A DNA stretch of 64,000 nt from Salsipaludibacter albus (lineage in GTDB: Bacteria; Actinomycetota; Nitriliruptoria; Nitriliruptorales; Nitriliruptoraceae). Below, piece after piece: positions 54,258-63,749 of this stretch. The stretch is from positions 1 to 64,000 of the forward strand of contig NZ_JAHOPH010000012.1 of assembly GCF_019798055.1 (NCBI RefSeq), read 5' to 3'. A model generated the notes under the pieces. That model worked only from the letters and a program-made list of their open reading frames with translations, had not been told where the DNA came from and made no database searches. Numbering within the stretch: position 1 is the first letter of the stretch; each line of letters starts with the position of its first letter. Both the position numbers and the translations under genes were made by a program.

Positions 54258-55730
54258 ATGCCTGACGACGCCGCACTCCCCGACCACCCGACCTGTCTCG
54301 TGACCGGGGCGACCGGCTACATCGGCAGCCGGCTGGTGCCGCGGCTGCTCGACGCCGGCCACCCCGTCCGGGTGCTGGCCCGCACGCCGTCGAAGCTCGA
54401 CGACGTGCCCTGGCGCGACGACGTCGAGGTCGTCGAGGGCGACCTGACCGACGTCGACTCCCTCCGCGAGGCGTTCGCCGACGCGGACGTCGTGTTCCAC
54501 CTCGTGCACTCCATGGGTGGCTCGGAGGACTTCGAGGAGGAGGAGGCGGACAGCGCCCGCAACGTCGCGGCGACAGCCGAGGAACAGGGCGTGTCGCGGC
54601 TGGTGTACCTCGGCGGCCTGCATCCCGAGGACGCTGACTCGTTGTCGACCCACCTGCGGTCCCGCATCCGGGTGGGCGAGATCCTCATCGAGTCGTCGGT
54701 CCCGACGATGGTGTTCCAGGCCGGTGTGGTCATCGGGTCCGGGTCGGCGTCGTTCGAGCTGATCCGCCACCTGACGGACCGCCTCCCGGTCATGACCACC
54801 CCGCGCTGGGTCCACAACCGGATCCAGCCCATCGCGATCCGCGACATCCTGCACTACCTGGCCGCCGCACCCACGGCGGACCTGCCCACCAGCCGGACCT
54901 ACGACGTGGGCGGCCCGGACGTGATGACCTACGGCGAGATGATGAGCACCTACGCCGAGGTCGCCGGGCTCGGTCGTCGCCACATGGTCGTCCTGCGCCC
55001 CCTCACGCCCGGCCTCGCCAGCCGCTGGGTGGGACTCGTCACCCCGATCCCGCCGAAGCTGGCACGTCCCCTGATCGAGTCGTTGGAGTGCGACGCCGTG
55101 GCCGACGACCACGACGTGGACGCGGTCATCCCCCCACCCGAGGGCGGCCTGCTGTCGTACCGGGAGGCCGTCCGCCTGGCCATCGACCATGCACAGCAGG
55201 GCCACGTCGGCTCCTCCTGGGACGAGGCCGATCCCCTCGGGCGACCGGCCGAGCCGCTGCCGTCGGACCCGGACTGGTCGGGCGAGCTGGTGTTCAGCGA
55301 CGCCAGCACCACGCTGGTGGACGCGCCCGAGGACGACGTGTGGGCGGCAGCCCGGCGACTGGCCGGGACCGACATCGCCCTCGACCAGATGACGCCCGCC
55401 CCCACGGGGATCTTCACCCGCCTGGTCGGACGTGGCCCGCTCCGGCGCGGGCGCCGCGCGGACCGTCCGTCCGGCACCTGGAGCATCGGCGAGGACGACG
55501 TGCCGAACGTGTTGCGGCTGCGGGCCGACGTCGAGGTGCCGGGCGAGCTGTGGCTGGAGCTGCGGGTCGCGCCGTCCGGTCGCCGGGCCGGCACCCTGCA
55601 CGGCCAACGGCTGGTGTTCGCACCACGCGGACTCTCGGGGATCCTGTGGTGGCAGGGCATGCTGCCGTGGCGGCGCATGGCCCTGGGCAAGCTGGCCGAC
55701 GGGCTGGACGTCCGCAGCCCCGAGCAGTGA
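54258..55730 (+). CDS. NAD(P)-binding epimerase-like protein with DUF2867 domain
   Basis: A 490-residue protein. The N-terminal 300 residues form an atypical SDR: CLVTGATGYIGSRLVPRLLD, DVVFHLVHSMGG, and VYLGGLHPED, with the Tyr-Lys pair not obvious. The C-terminal 150 residues match DUF2867 (FTRLVGRGPLRRGRR, with GILWWQGMLPWRRMALGKLA near the end). This two-domain layout is common in actinobacteria and uncharacterised. The start is supported by the -10 box spacing. Confidence 0.88.
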   Translation: MPDDAALPDHPTCLVTGATGYIGSRLVPRLLDAGHPVRVLARTPSKLDDVPWRDDVEVVEGDLTDVDSLREAFADADVVFHLVHSMGGSEDFEEEEADSARNVAATAEEQGVSRLVYLGGLHPEDADSLSTHLRSRIRVGEILIESSVPTMVFQAGVVIGSGSASFELIRHLTDRLPVMTTPRWVHNRIQPIAIRDILHYLAAAPTADLPTSRTYDVGGPDVMTYGEMMSTYAEVAGLGRRHMVVLRPLTPGLASRWVGLVTPIPPKLARPLIESLECDAVADDHDVDAVIPPPEGGLLSYREAVRLAIDHAQQGHVGSSWDEADPLGRPAEPLPSDPDWSGELVFSDASTTLVDAPEDDVWAAARRLAGTDIALDQMTPAPTGIFTRLVGRGPLRRGRRADRPSGTWSIGEDDVPNVLRLRADVEVPGELWLELRVAPSGRRAGTLHGQRLVFAPRGLSGILWWQGMLPWRRMALGKLADGLDVRSPEQ

Positions 55731-55744
55731 CCCCGGGGCGGCCC

Positions 55745-56665
55745 ATGGCGAACGCGCTGGAGGACAGGGTCGCACTAGTGGCGGGTGCGACCCGCGGCGC
55801 GGGACGGGCGATCGCCGTCGAGCTCGGTCGTGCCGGGGCCCACGTGTACGCCACCGGCCGCAGCAGCAGGACGTCGGGCCCGTCGGAGATCGGGCGGCCC
55901 GAGACGATCGAGGAGACCGGCGACCTGGTCGTGGCCGCCGGTGGGTCGTGCTCCGCCCTGGTCGTCGACCACGAGGACCCCGATGCCGTCGCCGACCTCG
56001 TGGCCCGCATCGACCGGGAGCAGGGCCGCCTCGACGTCCTGGTCAACGACATCTTCGGCGGCGATCGCTACGCCCAGTTCGGGTCGCCGCTGTGGGAGCA
56101 CGACCTCCACGGGGGCCTGCGGATCCTCCGGATGGGCGTGGACACCCACCTTGTCACCAGCGCCCTGGCGATCCCACTGGTGCTGCGCTCCGGCGGCGGC
56201 CTGGTCGTCGAGATGACCGACGGCACCCGCGAGTTCAACGCCCACTACCGCCAGGGCGTCGGCTTCTACTACGACCTGGTGAAGGCCACGGTGGACCGGA
56301 TCGTCCACTCGCTGGACACCGAGCTGGCCGACCACCCGGTGACCGCGCTGGGTGTCACGCCCGGCTGGCTCCGGTCCGAACACATGCTCGAGCAGTTCGG
56401 CGTGACCGAGAAGAACTGGACGGACGCCTGCCCGGACCACCCGGGCTTCGCGATCTCGGAGTCCCCGACCTACGTCGCCCGCGGGGTCGCGGCCCTGGCC
56501 GCCGACGCCGACGTGGCCCGGTTCGGCGGGCAGATCCTCACAGCGCGACAACTGGCCGACACCTACGACGTCACCGACGTCGACGGGTCGCGCCCGGACT
56601 GCTGGCGGCTGATCGCCGACCACGGCATCGGCGGCGGCGACGAGGTGGTCGCGCAGTACCGCTGA
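55745..56665 (+). CDS. Short-chain dehydrogenase/reductase
   Basis: A 306-residue SDR. LVAGATRGAGRAIAVELGRAG is the cofactor site, VNDIFGG stands where NNAG is usual, and YYDLVKAT gives the Tyr-xxx-Lys pair; TPGWLRSEHM follows it. The ILTARQLAD segment near the C-terminus is family-like. GGGG lies before ATG 55745, 14 bp after the previous stop, so it is co-transcribed with the epimerase-like gene. Confidence 0.9.
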   Translation: MANALEDRVALVAGATRGAGRAIAVELGRAGAHVYATGRSSRTSGPSEIGRPETIEETGDLVVAAGGSCSALVVDHEDPDAVADLVARIDREQGRLDVLVNDIFGGDRYAQFGSPLWEHDLHGGLRILRMGVDTHLVTSALAIPLVLRSGGGLVVEMTDGTREFNAHYRQGVGFYYDLVKATVDRIVHSLDTELADHPVTALGVTPGWLRSEHMLEQFGVTEKNWTDACPDHPGFAISESPTYVARGVAALAADADVARFGGQILTARQLADTYDVTDVDGSRPDCWRLIADHGIGGGDEVVAQYR

Positions 56666-56703
56666 TCCTGCCGGCCGGGGCGAGGGGCCGAGGACGCGAC
56701 CCG

Positions 56704-57528
56704 TCAGAAGGTGAAGTGGCGGATGGACTCGCCGTCGTTGGCGATGTCGGTCATCGCCTCGATGCCCAGTTCGAGGTGGACTCGCGACCAGTCACGCGTC
56801 ACGACGGTGTCGGACTCCTCGGACTTGATGCCCTCGAGGAGGTAGGGGGTGTCGGAGACCAGCAGCAGGGCGCCGTGCGGGATCTGGTTGGCGTGCGCGA
56901 CGATGAAGAAGGTCGCGGTCTCCATGTCGATCGCCAGGGCGGTCAGCCGCCTGAGCCGCTCGAGGAACGCCGCGTCGTGCTCCCACACCCGCCGGTTGGT
57001 GGTGTAGACCACCCCGGTGCGGTACTCCATGCCCCGCTCGACGATCTTCTCGGACACGAACTTGTGCAGCTTGAACGACGGCAGCGCCGGGACCTCCGGC
57101 GGGAAGTAGTCGTCGGACGTGCCCTCGCCGCGGATCGCCGCGATCGGCAGGATGAAGTGGCCGATCTCGGTCGAGTGCTTGAGCCCGCCACACTTGCCCA
57201 GGAACAGCACGCCCGCCGGGTCGATCGCCGTCAGCAGGTCGGTGATCGTGGCCGCGTTGGAGGTGCCGATCCCGAAGTTGACCATGGTCAGGCCATCAGC
57301 GTTGGTGGCCGCCTGCATCGGTCGGTCGCGTCCGCGGACCTCGCAGTCGAAGTCGCTGGCGAAGGCCTCGAGGTAGGCCTTGAAGTTGGTGAGCAGCACG
57401 TAGTCGCCGAACTCGTCCAGTGGCATGCCGGTGTAGCGCGGCAGCCAGTCTGCGACGATCGCGGCCTTCTCGCGGGCCGGGATCTGGCTGGAGGCCGGGG
57501 TCGGCGTCGTGTCGGTCGGTTCGCTCAC
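56704..57528 (-). CDS. AMP nucleosidase-type phosphorylase-fold protein
   Basis: A 274-residue protein from GTG 57528. MVNFGIGTSNAATITDLL, GVLFLGKCGGLKHSTEIGHF, and RRLTALAIDMETATFFIVAH are typical of AMP nucleosidase (Amn) core domains. It would split AMP to adenine and ribose 5-phosphate. It is shorter than E. coli Amn (about 480) and lacks the N-terminal regulatory domain. It lies 5 bp after the GlgA stop, so AMP breakdown may be tied to glycogen synthesis. Confidence 0.85.
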   Translation of the reverse strand: MSEPTDTTPTPASSQIPAREKAAIVADWLPRYTGMPLDEFGDYVLLTNFKAYLEAFASDFDCEVRGRDRPMQAATNADGLTMVNFGIGTSNAATITDLLTAIDPAGVLFLGKCGGLKHSTEIGHFILPIAAIRGEGTSDDYFPPEVPALPSFKLHKFVSEKIVERGMEYRTGVVYTTNRRVWEHDAAFLERLRRLTALAIDMETATFFIVAHANQIPHGALLLVSDTPYLLEGIKSEESDTVVTRDWSRVHLELGIEAMTDIANDGESIRHFTF

Positions 57529-57532
57529 GAGG

Positions 57533-58750
57533 TCAGGCCAGCGCGCGGTACAGGTCGAGGGTCCGCTGGGCGATCGCCGACCAGCTGAACGCCTCGACGG
57601 CACGCTGCCGGCCCGCCGCCCCCATGGCCGCCGCCCGGTCGGGGTCGTCGACCAGGGCGGTGATCGCGCTGGCCAGGTCACGGGCGAACCCCTCCGGGTC
57701 GCGTGGCGTGCCGTAGTCGTCGTCGCCGGGCTCGTAGTCGACCAGCAGCCCGGTCTGGCCGTCCACGACGACCTCGGGGATGCCACCGACGGCCGAGGCG
57801 ACGACGGCGGTCTCGCAGGCCATCGCCTCGAGGTTGACGATGCCCATCGGCTCGTAGATCGACGGGCACACGAACACGTCGGCGTGGGTCAGCAGTTGCA
57901 CGACGTCGGCCTTCGGCAGCATCTCCTCGATCCAGGTCACGTTGCCACGGGTGGCCTGCAGCTCGGCGACGGTGGCGGCGACCTCGTCACCCAGGGCGCG
58001 GGTGTCGGGGGCGCCGGCGCACAGCACGACCTGCACGGCCGGGTCGAGGTGGGCGACGGCGTCGAGGAGGTGGGGCAGGCCCTTCTGGCGGGTGATCCGA
58101 CCGACGAACAGCACCGTCGGGGCATCCGGGTCGAGGCCGTGTGCGGTGAGGACGTCGGTGTCGTGGTCGGGTGCGTACAGCTGCGTGTCGATGCCGTTGT
58201 GGATGACGGTGACCCGGTCGGGGTCGACCGCCGGGTAGCAGGACAGCACGTCGTCGCGCATCCCGCCCGAGACGGCGATCACCGCGTCGGCGTGCTCGAT
58301 GCCCAGTCGCTCGCACCAGCTGGACAGGGCGTAGCCACCCCCGAGCTGCTCGGCCTTCCAGGGTCGCAGCGGCTCCAGCGAGTGGGTGGTGACCACGTGC
58401 GGGACGTCGTGGGTCATCGCCGACAGGTGGCCGGCGAGGTTCGCGTACCACGTGTGGCTGTGGACCAGGTCGACGTCGGCGGTGGCGGCGACCATCGACA
58501 GGTCGGTGGCCATCGTCCGCAGCGCCGCCAGCTCGGGGGCGTCGCCGGCCAGGGCGTCCCAGGTGCCGTGGGCGACGACCGCGGGCTGGTCGTCGGCGGT
58601 CGGGTCGGGACGCGGATCGCCCCAGCAGTGCACGGTGACCGGGGTCAGGGTGGCGAGGTGGCGGGCGAGTTCCTCGGCGTGGACCCCGGCCCCGCCGTAC
58701 ACGTCCGGTGGGTACTCGCGGGTCAGCAGTCCGACGTGGGGCGTGGTCAT
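57533..58750 (-). CDS. glgA: Glycogen synthase, actinobacterial GT4 type (GlgA/GlgM)
   Basis: A 405-residue GT4 glycosyltransferase. [22 protein letters not shown] at the N-terminus, [20 protein letters not shown] in the middle and [20 protein letters not shown] (E-x7-E) are the signatures. Its length and motifs match the actinobacterial ADP-glucose-dependent enzyme that makes glycogen or maltose-1-phosphate. It overlaps the GlgC gene (ATGA). Confidence 0.93.
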   Translation of the reverse strand: MTTPHVGLLTREYPPDVYGGAGVHAEELARHLATLTPVTVHCWGDPRPDPTADDQPAVVAHGTWDALAGDAPELAALRTMATDLSMVAATADVDLVHSHTWYANLAGHLSAMTHDVPHVVTTHSLEPLRPWKAEQLGGGYALSSWCERLGIEHADAVIAVSGGMRDDVLSCYPAVDPDRVTVIHNGIDTQLYAPDHDTDVLTAHGLDPDAPTVLFVGRITRQKGLPHLLDAVAHLDPAVQVVLCAGAPDTRALGDEVAATVAELQATRGNVTWIEEMLPKADVVQLLTHADVFVCPSIYEPMGIVNLEAMACETAVVASAVGGIPEVVVDGQTGLLVDYEPGDDDYGTPRDPEGFARDLASAITALVDDPDRAAAMGAAGRQRAVEAFSWSAIAQRTLDLYRALA

Positions 58751-59982
58751 GCCGGCACCCTCCCGCCCTTGCCGACGACGACGATCCCGCCGTCGGAGAT
58801 GGTGAAGCCACGGGCCCGGTCGCGTTCGTGGTCGCCCCCGATGCGTGCGCCCGGCTCGACCACCACGTCCTTGTCGAGGATGGCGTCGGTGACGACGGCA
58901 CCCTCGCCGACCTCGACGTTGTTCAGCAGGACGCTGCGGCTGACCTCCGCGGTGGACTCGACCCGCACCCCCGGTGACAGGACCGATCGCCGGACCAGCC
59001 CACCGGAGATGATCACGCCCTCCGACACCATCGAGTCCACCGCCCGTCCACGACGGTCGTCCTCGTCCAGGACGAACTTGGCGGGGGGCAGGGGCTGGCG
59101 CCAGGTCAGGATGGGCCACCGGTCGTTGTAGAGGTTGAACGCGGGCTCGACCTCGACCAGGTCCATGTTGCCCTCGTGGTAGGAGTCCAGTGTCCCGACG
59201 TCGCGCCAGTAGGCGTGGTCGCTGGCGGTCTCGCCCGGCACCACGTGGCGCGAGAAGTCGTACACGGCCGCGTCGCCCGACTCGACCAGGTCGCGGACGA
59301 TGTTGCCACCCATGTCGTGCTTGGAGTCGGTCGCGTCCGCGTCGGCCGTGACGGCGTCGACCAGCGTCTGGGTGGTGAACACGTAGTTGCCCATGGACGC
59401 GAAGACCTTGTCCGGGGCGTCGGGCAGCCCGATCGGGTCAGTGGGCTTCTCGTGGAAGCCGGTGATCCGGGTCGGGTCCTGGGCGCTGGTCTCGATGACC
59501 CCGAACGCGCTGGCCTCCTCGATCGGGACGCGGATGCCCATCACCGTGACGCCCGCCCCGGACGCGATGTGCTGCTCGAGCACCTGGCTGGGGTCGGCCC
59601 GGTAGATGTGGTCGGCGCCGAACACGATCACGTAGTCGGGCTTCTCGTCGCCGATGAGGTTGAGGTTCTGGAAGATGGCGTCCGCGGAGCCCGAGAACCA
59701 GTGCGGTCCACGCCGCATCTGGGCAGGGACCGGGGTGACGTAGGAGCCGGTCAGCGGGGACATCCGCCAGGTGACCGAGATGTGGCGGTCGAGGCTGTGG
59801 CTCTTGTACTGGGTCAGGACGGCGATCCGTCGGAACCCCCCGTTGACCAGGTTGGTCAGGGCGAAGTCGATCAGCCGGTAGGGCCCGCCGAACGGCACCG
59901 CGGGCTTGGCGCGATCCAGCGTGAGTGGCATCAACCGCTTGCCCTCGCCACCGGCGAGGACGATCGAGAAGACGTTGGGCAT
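58747..59982 (-). CDS. glgC: ADP-glucose pyrophosphorylase
   Basis: A 411-residue protein. [20 protein letters not shown] is the nucleotide site, [20 protein letters not shown] follows, [20 protein letters not shown] holds the catalytic Asp, and HEKPTDP and [17 protein letters not shown] are family motifs. A left-handed beta-helix forms the C-terminus. GGAAGG precedes ATG 59982. It makes ADP-glucose for the coupled GlgA. Confidence 0.95.
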   Translation of the reverse strand: MPNVFSIVLAGGEGKRLMPLTLDRAKPAVPFGGPYRLIDFALTNLVNGGFRRIAVLTQYKSHSLDRHISVTWRMSPLTGSYVTPVPAQMRRGPHWFSGSADAIFQNLNLIGDEKPDYVIVFGADHIYRADPSQVLEQHIASGAGVTVMGIRVPIEEASAFGVIETSAQDPTRITGFHEKPTDPIGLPDAPDKVFASMGNYVFTTQTLVDAVTADADATDSKHDMGGNIVRDLVESGDAAVYDFSRHVVPGETASDHAYWRDVGTLDSYHEGNMDLVEVEPAFNLYNDRWPILTWRQPLPPAKFVLDEDDRRGRAVDSMVSEGVIISGGLVRRSVLSPGVRVESTAEVSRSVLLNNVEVGEGAVVTDAILDKDVVVEPGARIGGDHERDRARGFTISDGGIVVVGKGGRVPA

Positions 59983-60124
59983 CGGGGGTGCCTTCCGGGT
60001 TGCGGACGTCCTTCGGCACGATAGGGGCTGCCCGTGCCGGCGACCGGGGGTTCGCCCGAGCCGGGCCGTGGTGGGGTCGATCTGGTGGGGTCGATCGCGT
60101 GGCCGGCGGTAGTGTCCCGCCGGG

Positions 60125-61408
60125 ATGCTGGCAGGCCGAGGTGGAGGGCCGCACTTCGTGACGACGTCGACGGTCGGCGACGAGGACCGCCGTGCGGGGC
60201 TGAGGGCCGCGCGACGTCGGGCCACGGGCCTGCTCGTGGTCGTGACCGCGGTCTTCGCCGCGACCTTCCTGGTGGACGAGACCACCCTGGTCGGGTTCGT
60301 GCGGGCCACCGCCGAGGCGGCGATGGTGGGCGGGCTGGCCGACTGGTTCGCCGTGGTCGCCCTGTTCCGCCACCCTCTGGGCATCCCGATTCCCCACACG
60401 GCCGTGATCAGCCAGTCCCGCGACGGCCTGGGCGCGAACCTCGGCACGTTCGTGGAGGACCAGCTGCTGGACCCGCAGGTGGTCGCCGAGCGGCTGCGTG
60501 CCGCCGACCTGGCCGGGCGGGTCGGGGCGTGGCTGCGGGTGCCGGCCAACGCCGAGCGGGTCGCTGGCTCGGTCGCCACGACGCTGGCGACGGTGCTGGA
60601 CGGGCTGGACCGTCGCGCAGTGGCCGACGACCTGGCGGAGCTGGCCGCCCGGGGACTTGCTGCCATGCCGGTGGCCGACCTGGCCGGCCGGGGCCTCGCG
60701 GCGGCGATCGCCGAGGACCAGCACCAGGAAGTGCTGACCGCCGCGATCCGTGGGGTCCGCCAGGCGCTGGACGACCATCGCGCCGTGCTGCGCGCTCGGC
60801 TCGGCCGCGAGTCGCCGTGGTGGGTGCCGCCGGCGGTCGACGACGTCGTCTACGACCGCGCGGCCGACGCCCTGCAGCGGTTCCTGGGTGAGCTGGCCGA
60901 GGATCCCGACCACGAGCTGCGCCGCTCGGTCGACGACCAGCTGCAGGTGCTGGTCGTGCGACTGCGCAGCGACCCGGAGGTCGCCGCCCGGCTCGCCGAG
61001 CGGGTCGACGACCTCGCCAACCGCGACGAGGTCCAGGCGTGGGCGACGACCACGGCCGAGCACCTGGTCGAGGCGATGGCCAGCTCGGCGCTGGACGACC
61101 AGTCCCAGGTCCGGGACCGCCTGACCCGGGCGATCACGACCCTGGGCGAGCAACTGACCACGGACCCACAGTTGCGACACCGGGTCGACGAGTGGATCAC
61201 CGACCTGGCCCCCATGATCGCCGACGCCAGTCGTCGCGAGGTCGGCCGGATCATCGCCGACACCGTGCAGGGCTGGGACCTCGAGGACACCTCCAGCCGG
61301 CTCGAACTGTGGCTCGGCCGTGACCTCCAGTGGGTCCGCATCAACGGCACCCTGGTCGGCGGCCTGGTCGGACTCGTCCTCCACACCATCACCGTCCTCG
61401 CCACCTGA
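60125..61408 (+). CDS. DUF445 membrane protein
   Basis: A 427-residue protein. Hydrophobic helices ([17 protein letters not shown] and [21 protein letters not shown]) start it, with the DUF445 signature [20 protein letters not shown] just after. A 280-residue helical region follows and a final membrane helix ([18 protein letters not shown]) ends it. The TAGTGT box at 60110 lies 9 nt before ATG 60125; GTG 60158 is an alternative start. Function unknown. Confidence 0.9.
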   Translation: MLAGRGGGPHFVTTSTVGDEDRRAGLRAARRRATGLLVVVTAVFAATFLVDETTLVGFVRATAEAAMVGGLADWFAVVALFRHPLGIPIPHTAVISQSRDGLGANLGTFVEDQLLDPQVVAERLRAADLAGRVGAWLRVPANAERVAGSVATTLATVLDGLDRRAVADDLAELAARGLAAMPVADLAGRGLAAAIAEDQHQEVLTAAIRGVRQALDDHRAVLRARLGRESPWWVPPAVDDVVYDRAADALQRFLGELAEDPDHELRRSVDDQLQVLVVRLRSDPEVAARLAERVDDLANRDEVQAWATTTAEHLVEAMASSALDDQSQVRDRLTRAITTLGEQLTTDPQLRHRVDEWITDLAPMIADASRREVGRIIADTVQGWDLEDTSSRLELWLGRDLQWVRINGTLVGGLVGLVLHTITVLAT

Positions 61409-61529
61409 CGGCCGGTCCCCCCCCCGACGCCCCGCCGAGAAACCCCGTCCCCGCCCCGAGCGTGATGGCTCAGTGCAACAGTCCGCACGATCCCATCACG
61501 GTCGGCGAGTCGGTGCACGAGACCAGGCA

Positions 61530-61557
61530 GGCACGTCTCGCAGCGAGAGACTGTGCC
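61530..61557 (+). terminator. Hairpin after the DUF445 gene
   Basis: GGCAC-GTCTC (61530-61539) pairs with GAGAC-T-GTGCC (61547-61557), a 10-bp stem with one bulge. The 120 bp between the DUF445 stop and this hairpin show no other feature. Confidence 0.5.
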
Positions 61558-61563
61558 GACAGG

Positions 61564-61605
61564 AAAAAGGTGGAGCCCCGGCGCTTCTCAGCAGTCCGGG
61601 GCTCC
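61564..61605 (-). terminator. Intrinsic terminator of the structured RNA
   Basis: On the minus strand GGAGCCCCGG, a 14-nt loop and CCGGGGCTCC (61605-61572) are followed by ACCTTTTT. This is the only hairpin plus T-run terminator noticed in the window. Confidence 0.85.
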
Positions 61606-62049
61606 GGCGGGGACGGCTTGGCGCTGTCCGGTCTCGAAGCCCCGTGAGGGGCGAGCCCGGCGCAGCGGCTTGGCGCCTCCGCAGACCAGGTCCTACGTCT
61701 GCCGTCGTCCGGCCCGAAGGCCGTCCTCCAGCATCCGTGGCCCCCGAAGGAGCCGCTGTGGACCCAGCCGCGCCGATCCTTCCGGGCCGAAGCCCTTCCA
61801 GCCGACGCTTTGCCAAACTCCAGCGCAGTGGACCTTGGCTCGGCGGCTCCCCTCCGAAGAGGGACTCCGCCTGCAGGAACCTCTGCGCGGCTCCTGCGGT
61901 CTCCGGTGGTGTTGCCACCCTCGGCGACTGGTTGGAACAGTAGCCGACGACCCCCCTGGCCTGTCCAGTCCTCGACGGGAAATGCTCGCTTTTGGAGACG
62001 TCGTGCGGTATGGCCGCACACTTTCCCACAACCCTGCACGGACCCCCCG
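61606..62049 (-). ncRNA. Structured non-coding RNA of unrecognised family
   Basis: The minus strand of this region folds into many perfect short stems. Four UUCG tetraloops: 61710-61723, 61739-61754, 61784-61795, 61850-61863. One GCAA (GNRA) loop: 61908-61919. Other stems: 61639-61652, 61659-61677, 61873-61897, 61926-61970, 62003-62019 nested in 61977-62027. UUCG and GNRA loops form only in the minus-strand RNA, and it ends in a T-run terminator. TTCACA-N17-TAGCAC (-10 at 62061-62056) is a weak promoter guess, giving a start near 62049. The GAGGAAAGTC core of RNase P RNA and the tRNA-like ends of tmRNA were not found. No coding frame fits. Confidence 0.65.
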
Positions 62050-62061
62050 TTCCATGTGCTA

Positions 62062-62407
62062 ACGACGGCGCACGATGGTGTGAAATGCAAGTTCGTCACT
62101 GAGCTCGAACGTGGCGTTCTCCGTCCTCTGTGGGGCGTGTTCGCCGCCGTCCAGTCCACCGCCCCACGAGCTCGACGACCGCCGACGGCATTCCACATGT
62201 CTCGTCCTTCGGCCAGTGTCCGTCCGGTGGGTCCGATACGCTCGCCGGTGGCCAGGTGGGGCCTGTCACGCTGTCGACCCAGGTCACCTCGCACGCGGAA
62301 CGGGCGCACCGCCATCCCCCGAAACTCCCCGGCGATCGTCCACGCGCTCGGGGCCGGCGTGCTCCATCGCGGTCGCCCACACTGCCCCCAACGCCTCGGA
62401 GCCTCGC
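62062..62407. other. Intergenic region between the structured RNA and carD
   Basis: About 350 bp; the part near 62062-62110 is less GC-rich and should hold the divergent promoters. A TACGCT box at 62237-62242 could be the carD -10, leaving a leader of about 165 nt. Nothing else is recognised; open frames here look like chance. Confidence 0.4.
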
Positions 62408-62923
62408 TTGTCGCTCACCTACGCCGTCGGAGACACCGTCATCCACCCCCACCACGGGGCCGCCACGATCGACGACGTGGAGCAACGAGAACTCAACGGC
62501 GACCAGGTCGAGTACGTCGTCCTGACCTCCCCCTTCAACGACCTCACCCTCAAGGTTCCGGTGTCACGGGTCGAGGACGTCGGGATCCGGGCGTGCATGT
62601 CGACAGAGCGCCTCACCGAGGTGGTCGCGGTGCTCGAGGACGAGCCCACCCCGCAGAAGGGGCACTGGTCCCGCCGCTTGAAGCGCAACCAGTCCCGCAT
62701 GCGCTCCGGTGAGCCGGCGAAGCTCGCCATGGTCGTCCGCGACCTGACCGCCAAGCTGAACACCAAGGGCCTGTCCCCGGCCGAACGCCGCATCCACCGG
62801 ACCTCGCGACGCATGCTGCACGGCGAGATCGCTGCCGTCGTGGACGGCGGCGCCGAGGCTGCCGACGCGCTGCTCGACGAGGCCCTGTTGCGTCACATGG
62901 CCGACGACGACACCGAGGACTGA
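62408..62923 (+). CDS. carD: CarD/CdnL-family RNA polymerase-binding regulator
   Basis: TTG 62408 with GGAG 6 nt upstream gives 171 residues, close to the usual 160. The Tudor-like RNA polymerase-binding domain is LTYAVGDTVIHPHHGAATID, followed by EYVVL and DLTLKVPVSRVEDVGIR. The helical DNA-binding part has HWSRRLKRNQSRM (the conserved Trp) and MVVRDLTAKLNTKGLSPAER. CarD stabilises open promoter complexes in actinobacteria. The extended N-terminal frame looks non-coding. Confidence 0.93.
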   Translation: MSLTYAVGDTVIHPHHGAATIDDVEQRELNGDQVEYVVLTSPFNDLTLKVPVSRVEDVGIRACMSTERLTEVVAVLEDEPTPQKGHWSRRLKRNQSRMRSGEPAKLAMVVRDLTAKLNTKGLSPAERRIHRTSRRMLHGEIAAVVDGGAEAADALLDEALLRHMADDDTED

Positions 62924-62945
62924 GCCACGGGTCGCCGGCCCGGCA

Positions 62946-63746
62946 TCACCCCGGTCGTCGGGCCACGACCACGACGTAGTCCTGCTCGTCGTCGAGCGGG
63001 CGCCCGTCGAGGTCGCCGACGACGTCGGTGGTCGCCAGCCCGCGACCCTCGACCATCGCCACCAGTTCCTCCGGTCGGTACAGCCGCTGGACGGTGCCCG
63101 TCGACACCGCGACGCCCGCTCGTGGCTCGAGCCGGTAGTGGCTCGTCAACTGCTGCGTGGCCGCGGCCCAGCGACGGTGTGCCCGGACCGTGACGCCGTC
63201 GACCTCGACGACCTCGCGCTCGGGCTCGGCCAGCGCGGCAGCCCGGTTGGCGACCTCGAGGACCAGGCGACCGCCCGGCGCCACGGCATCGGCCAGGCTG
63301 TCGAGCAGGACCTCGTCCTGGGCCTGCGTCGGGAAGTAGCCGAAGCTGTTGTAGAGGTTGACGACCAGGTCGAAGGGGGGCCCGTGGCCGTCGGCCGGCA
63401 GGGGCAGGTCCAACGGACGACGCAGGTCGGCGTCGACGACCCGCAGGTCGATCCCGGCACCACCGGCGTCGCGGCGCGCCCGGTCCAGCAGCCCCGGGGC
63501 CCGGTCGACCAGGGTGACCCGCGCACCCAGCAGGGCCAGCGGGATGGCGTGGCGGCCCGCACCTCCCGGCGCGTCCAGCACGCGCCACCCCGGCCGGAAC
63601 CCGACCAGTCCCAGCAGGTCGTTGACGGCGCGCTCGGTCTCCTCGGGCGTGATGGCCGGTGCGAACAGGGCCTCGTAGTGCGTGTCGAAGAAGTCCAGGA
63701 ACCAGTCCGGCGCCACGGCAGGGCTGCCGGACTCGTCGGTCGGCAC
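62946..63746 (-). CDS. SAM-dependent class I methyltransferase
   Basis: A 266-residue protein from GTG 63746. The SAM site is WRVLDAPGGAGRHAIPLAL (motif I), with VTLVDRAPGLLDRAR as the acidic strand and PFDLVVNLYNSFGYF as motif IV. The C-terminal part has VQRLYRPEELVAMVEGRGL, usual in small-molecule methyltransferases. Substrate unknown. It follows the ankyrin gene closely on the same strand. Confidence 0.88.
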   Translation of the reverse strand: MPTDESGSPAVAPDWFLDFFDTHYEALFAPAITPEETERAVNDLLGLVGFRPGWRVLDAPGGAGRHAIPLALLGARVTLVDRAPGLLDRARRDAGGAGIDLRVVDADLRRPLDLPLPADGHGPPFDLVVNLYNSFGYFPTQAQDEVLLDSLADAVAPGGRLVLEVANRAAALAEPEREVVEVDGVTVRAHRRWAAATQQLTSHYRLEPRAGVAVSTGTVQRLYRPEELVAMVEGRGLATTDVVGDLDGRPLDDEQDYVVVVARRPG

Positions 63747-63749
63747 GGC

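Noticed and set aside
61563-62049. The structured RNA as RNase P RNA or tmRNA
   Set aside because: The nearly invariant GAGGAAAGTC core and the matching 3' core of RNase P RNA are missing; no tRNA-like ends or tag frame for tmRNA were found.
61320-62712. Several open frames of 100-300 codons across the structured RNA region on both strands
   Set aside because: Pro/Arg/Ser-rich translations without motifs or ribosome sites; the nucleotide sequence is explained better by perfect RNA stems and a terminator.
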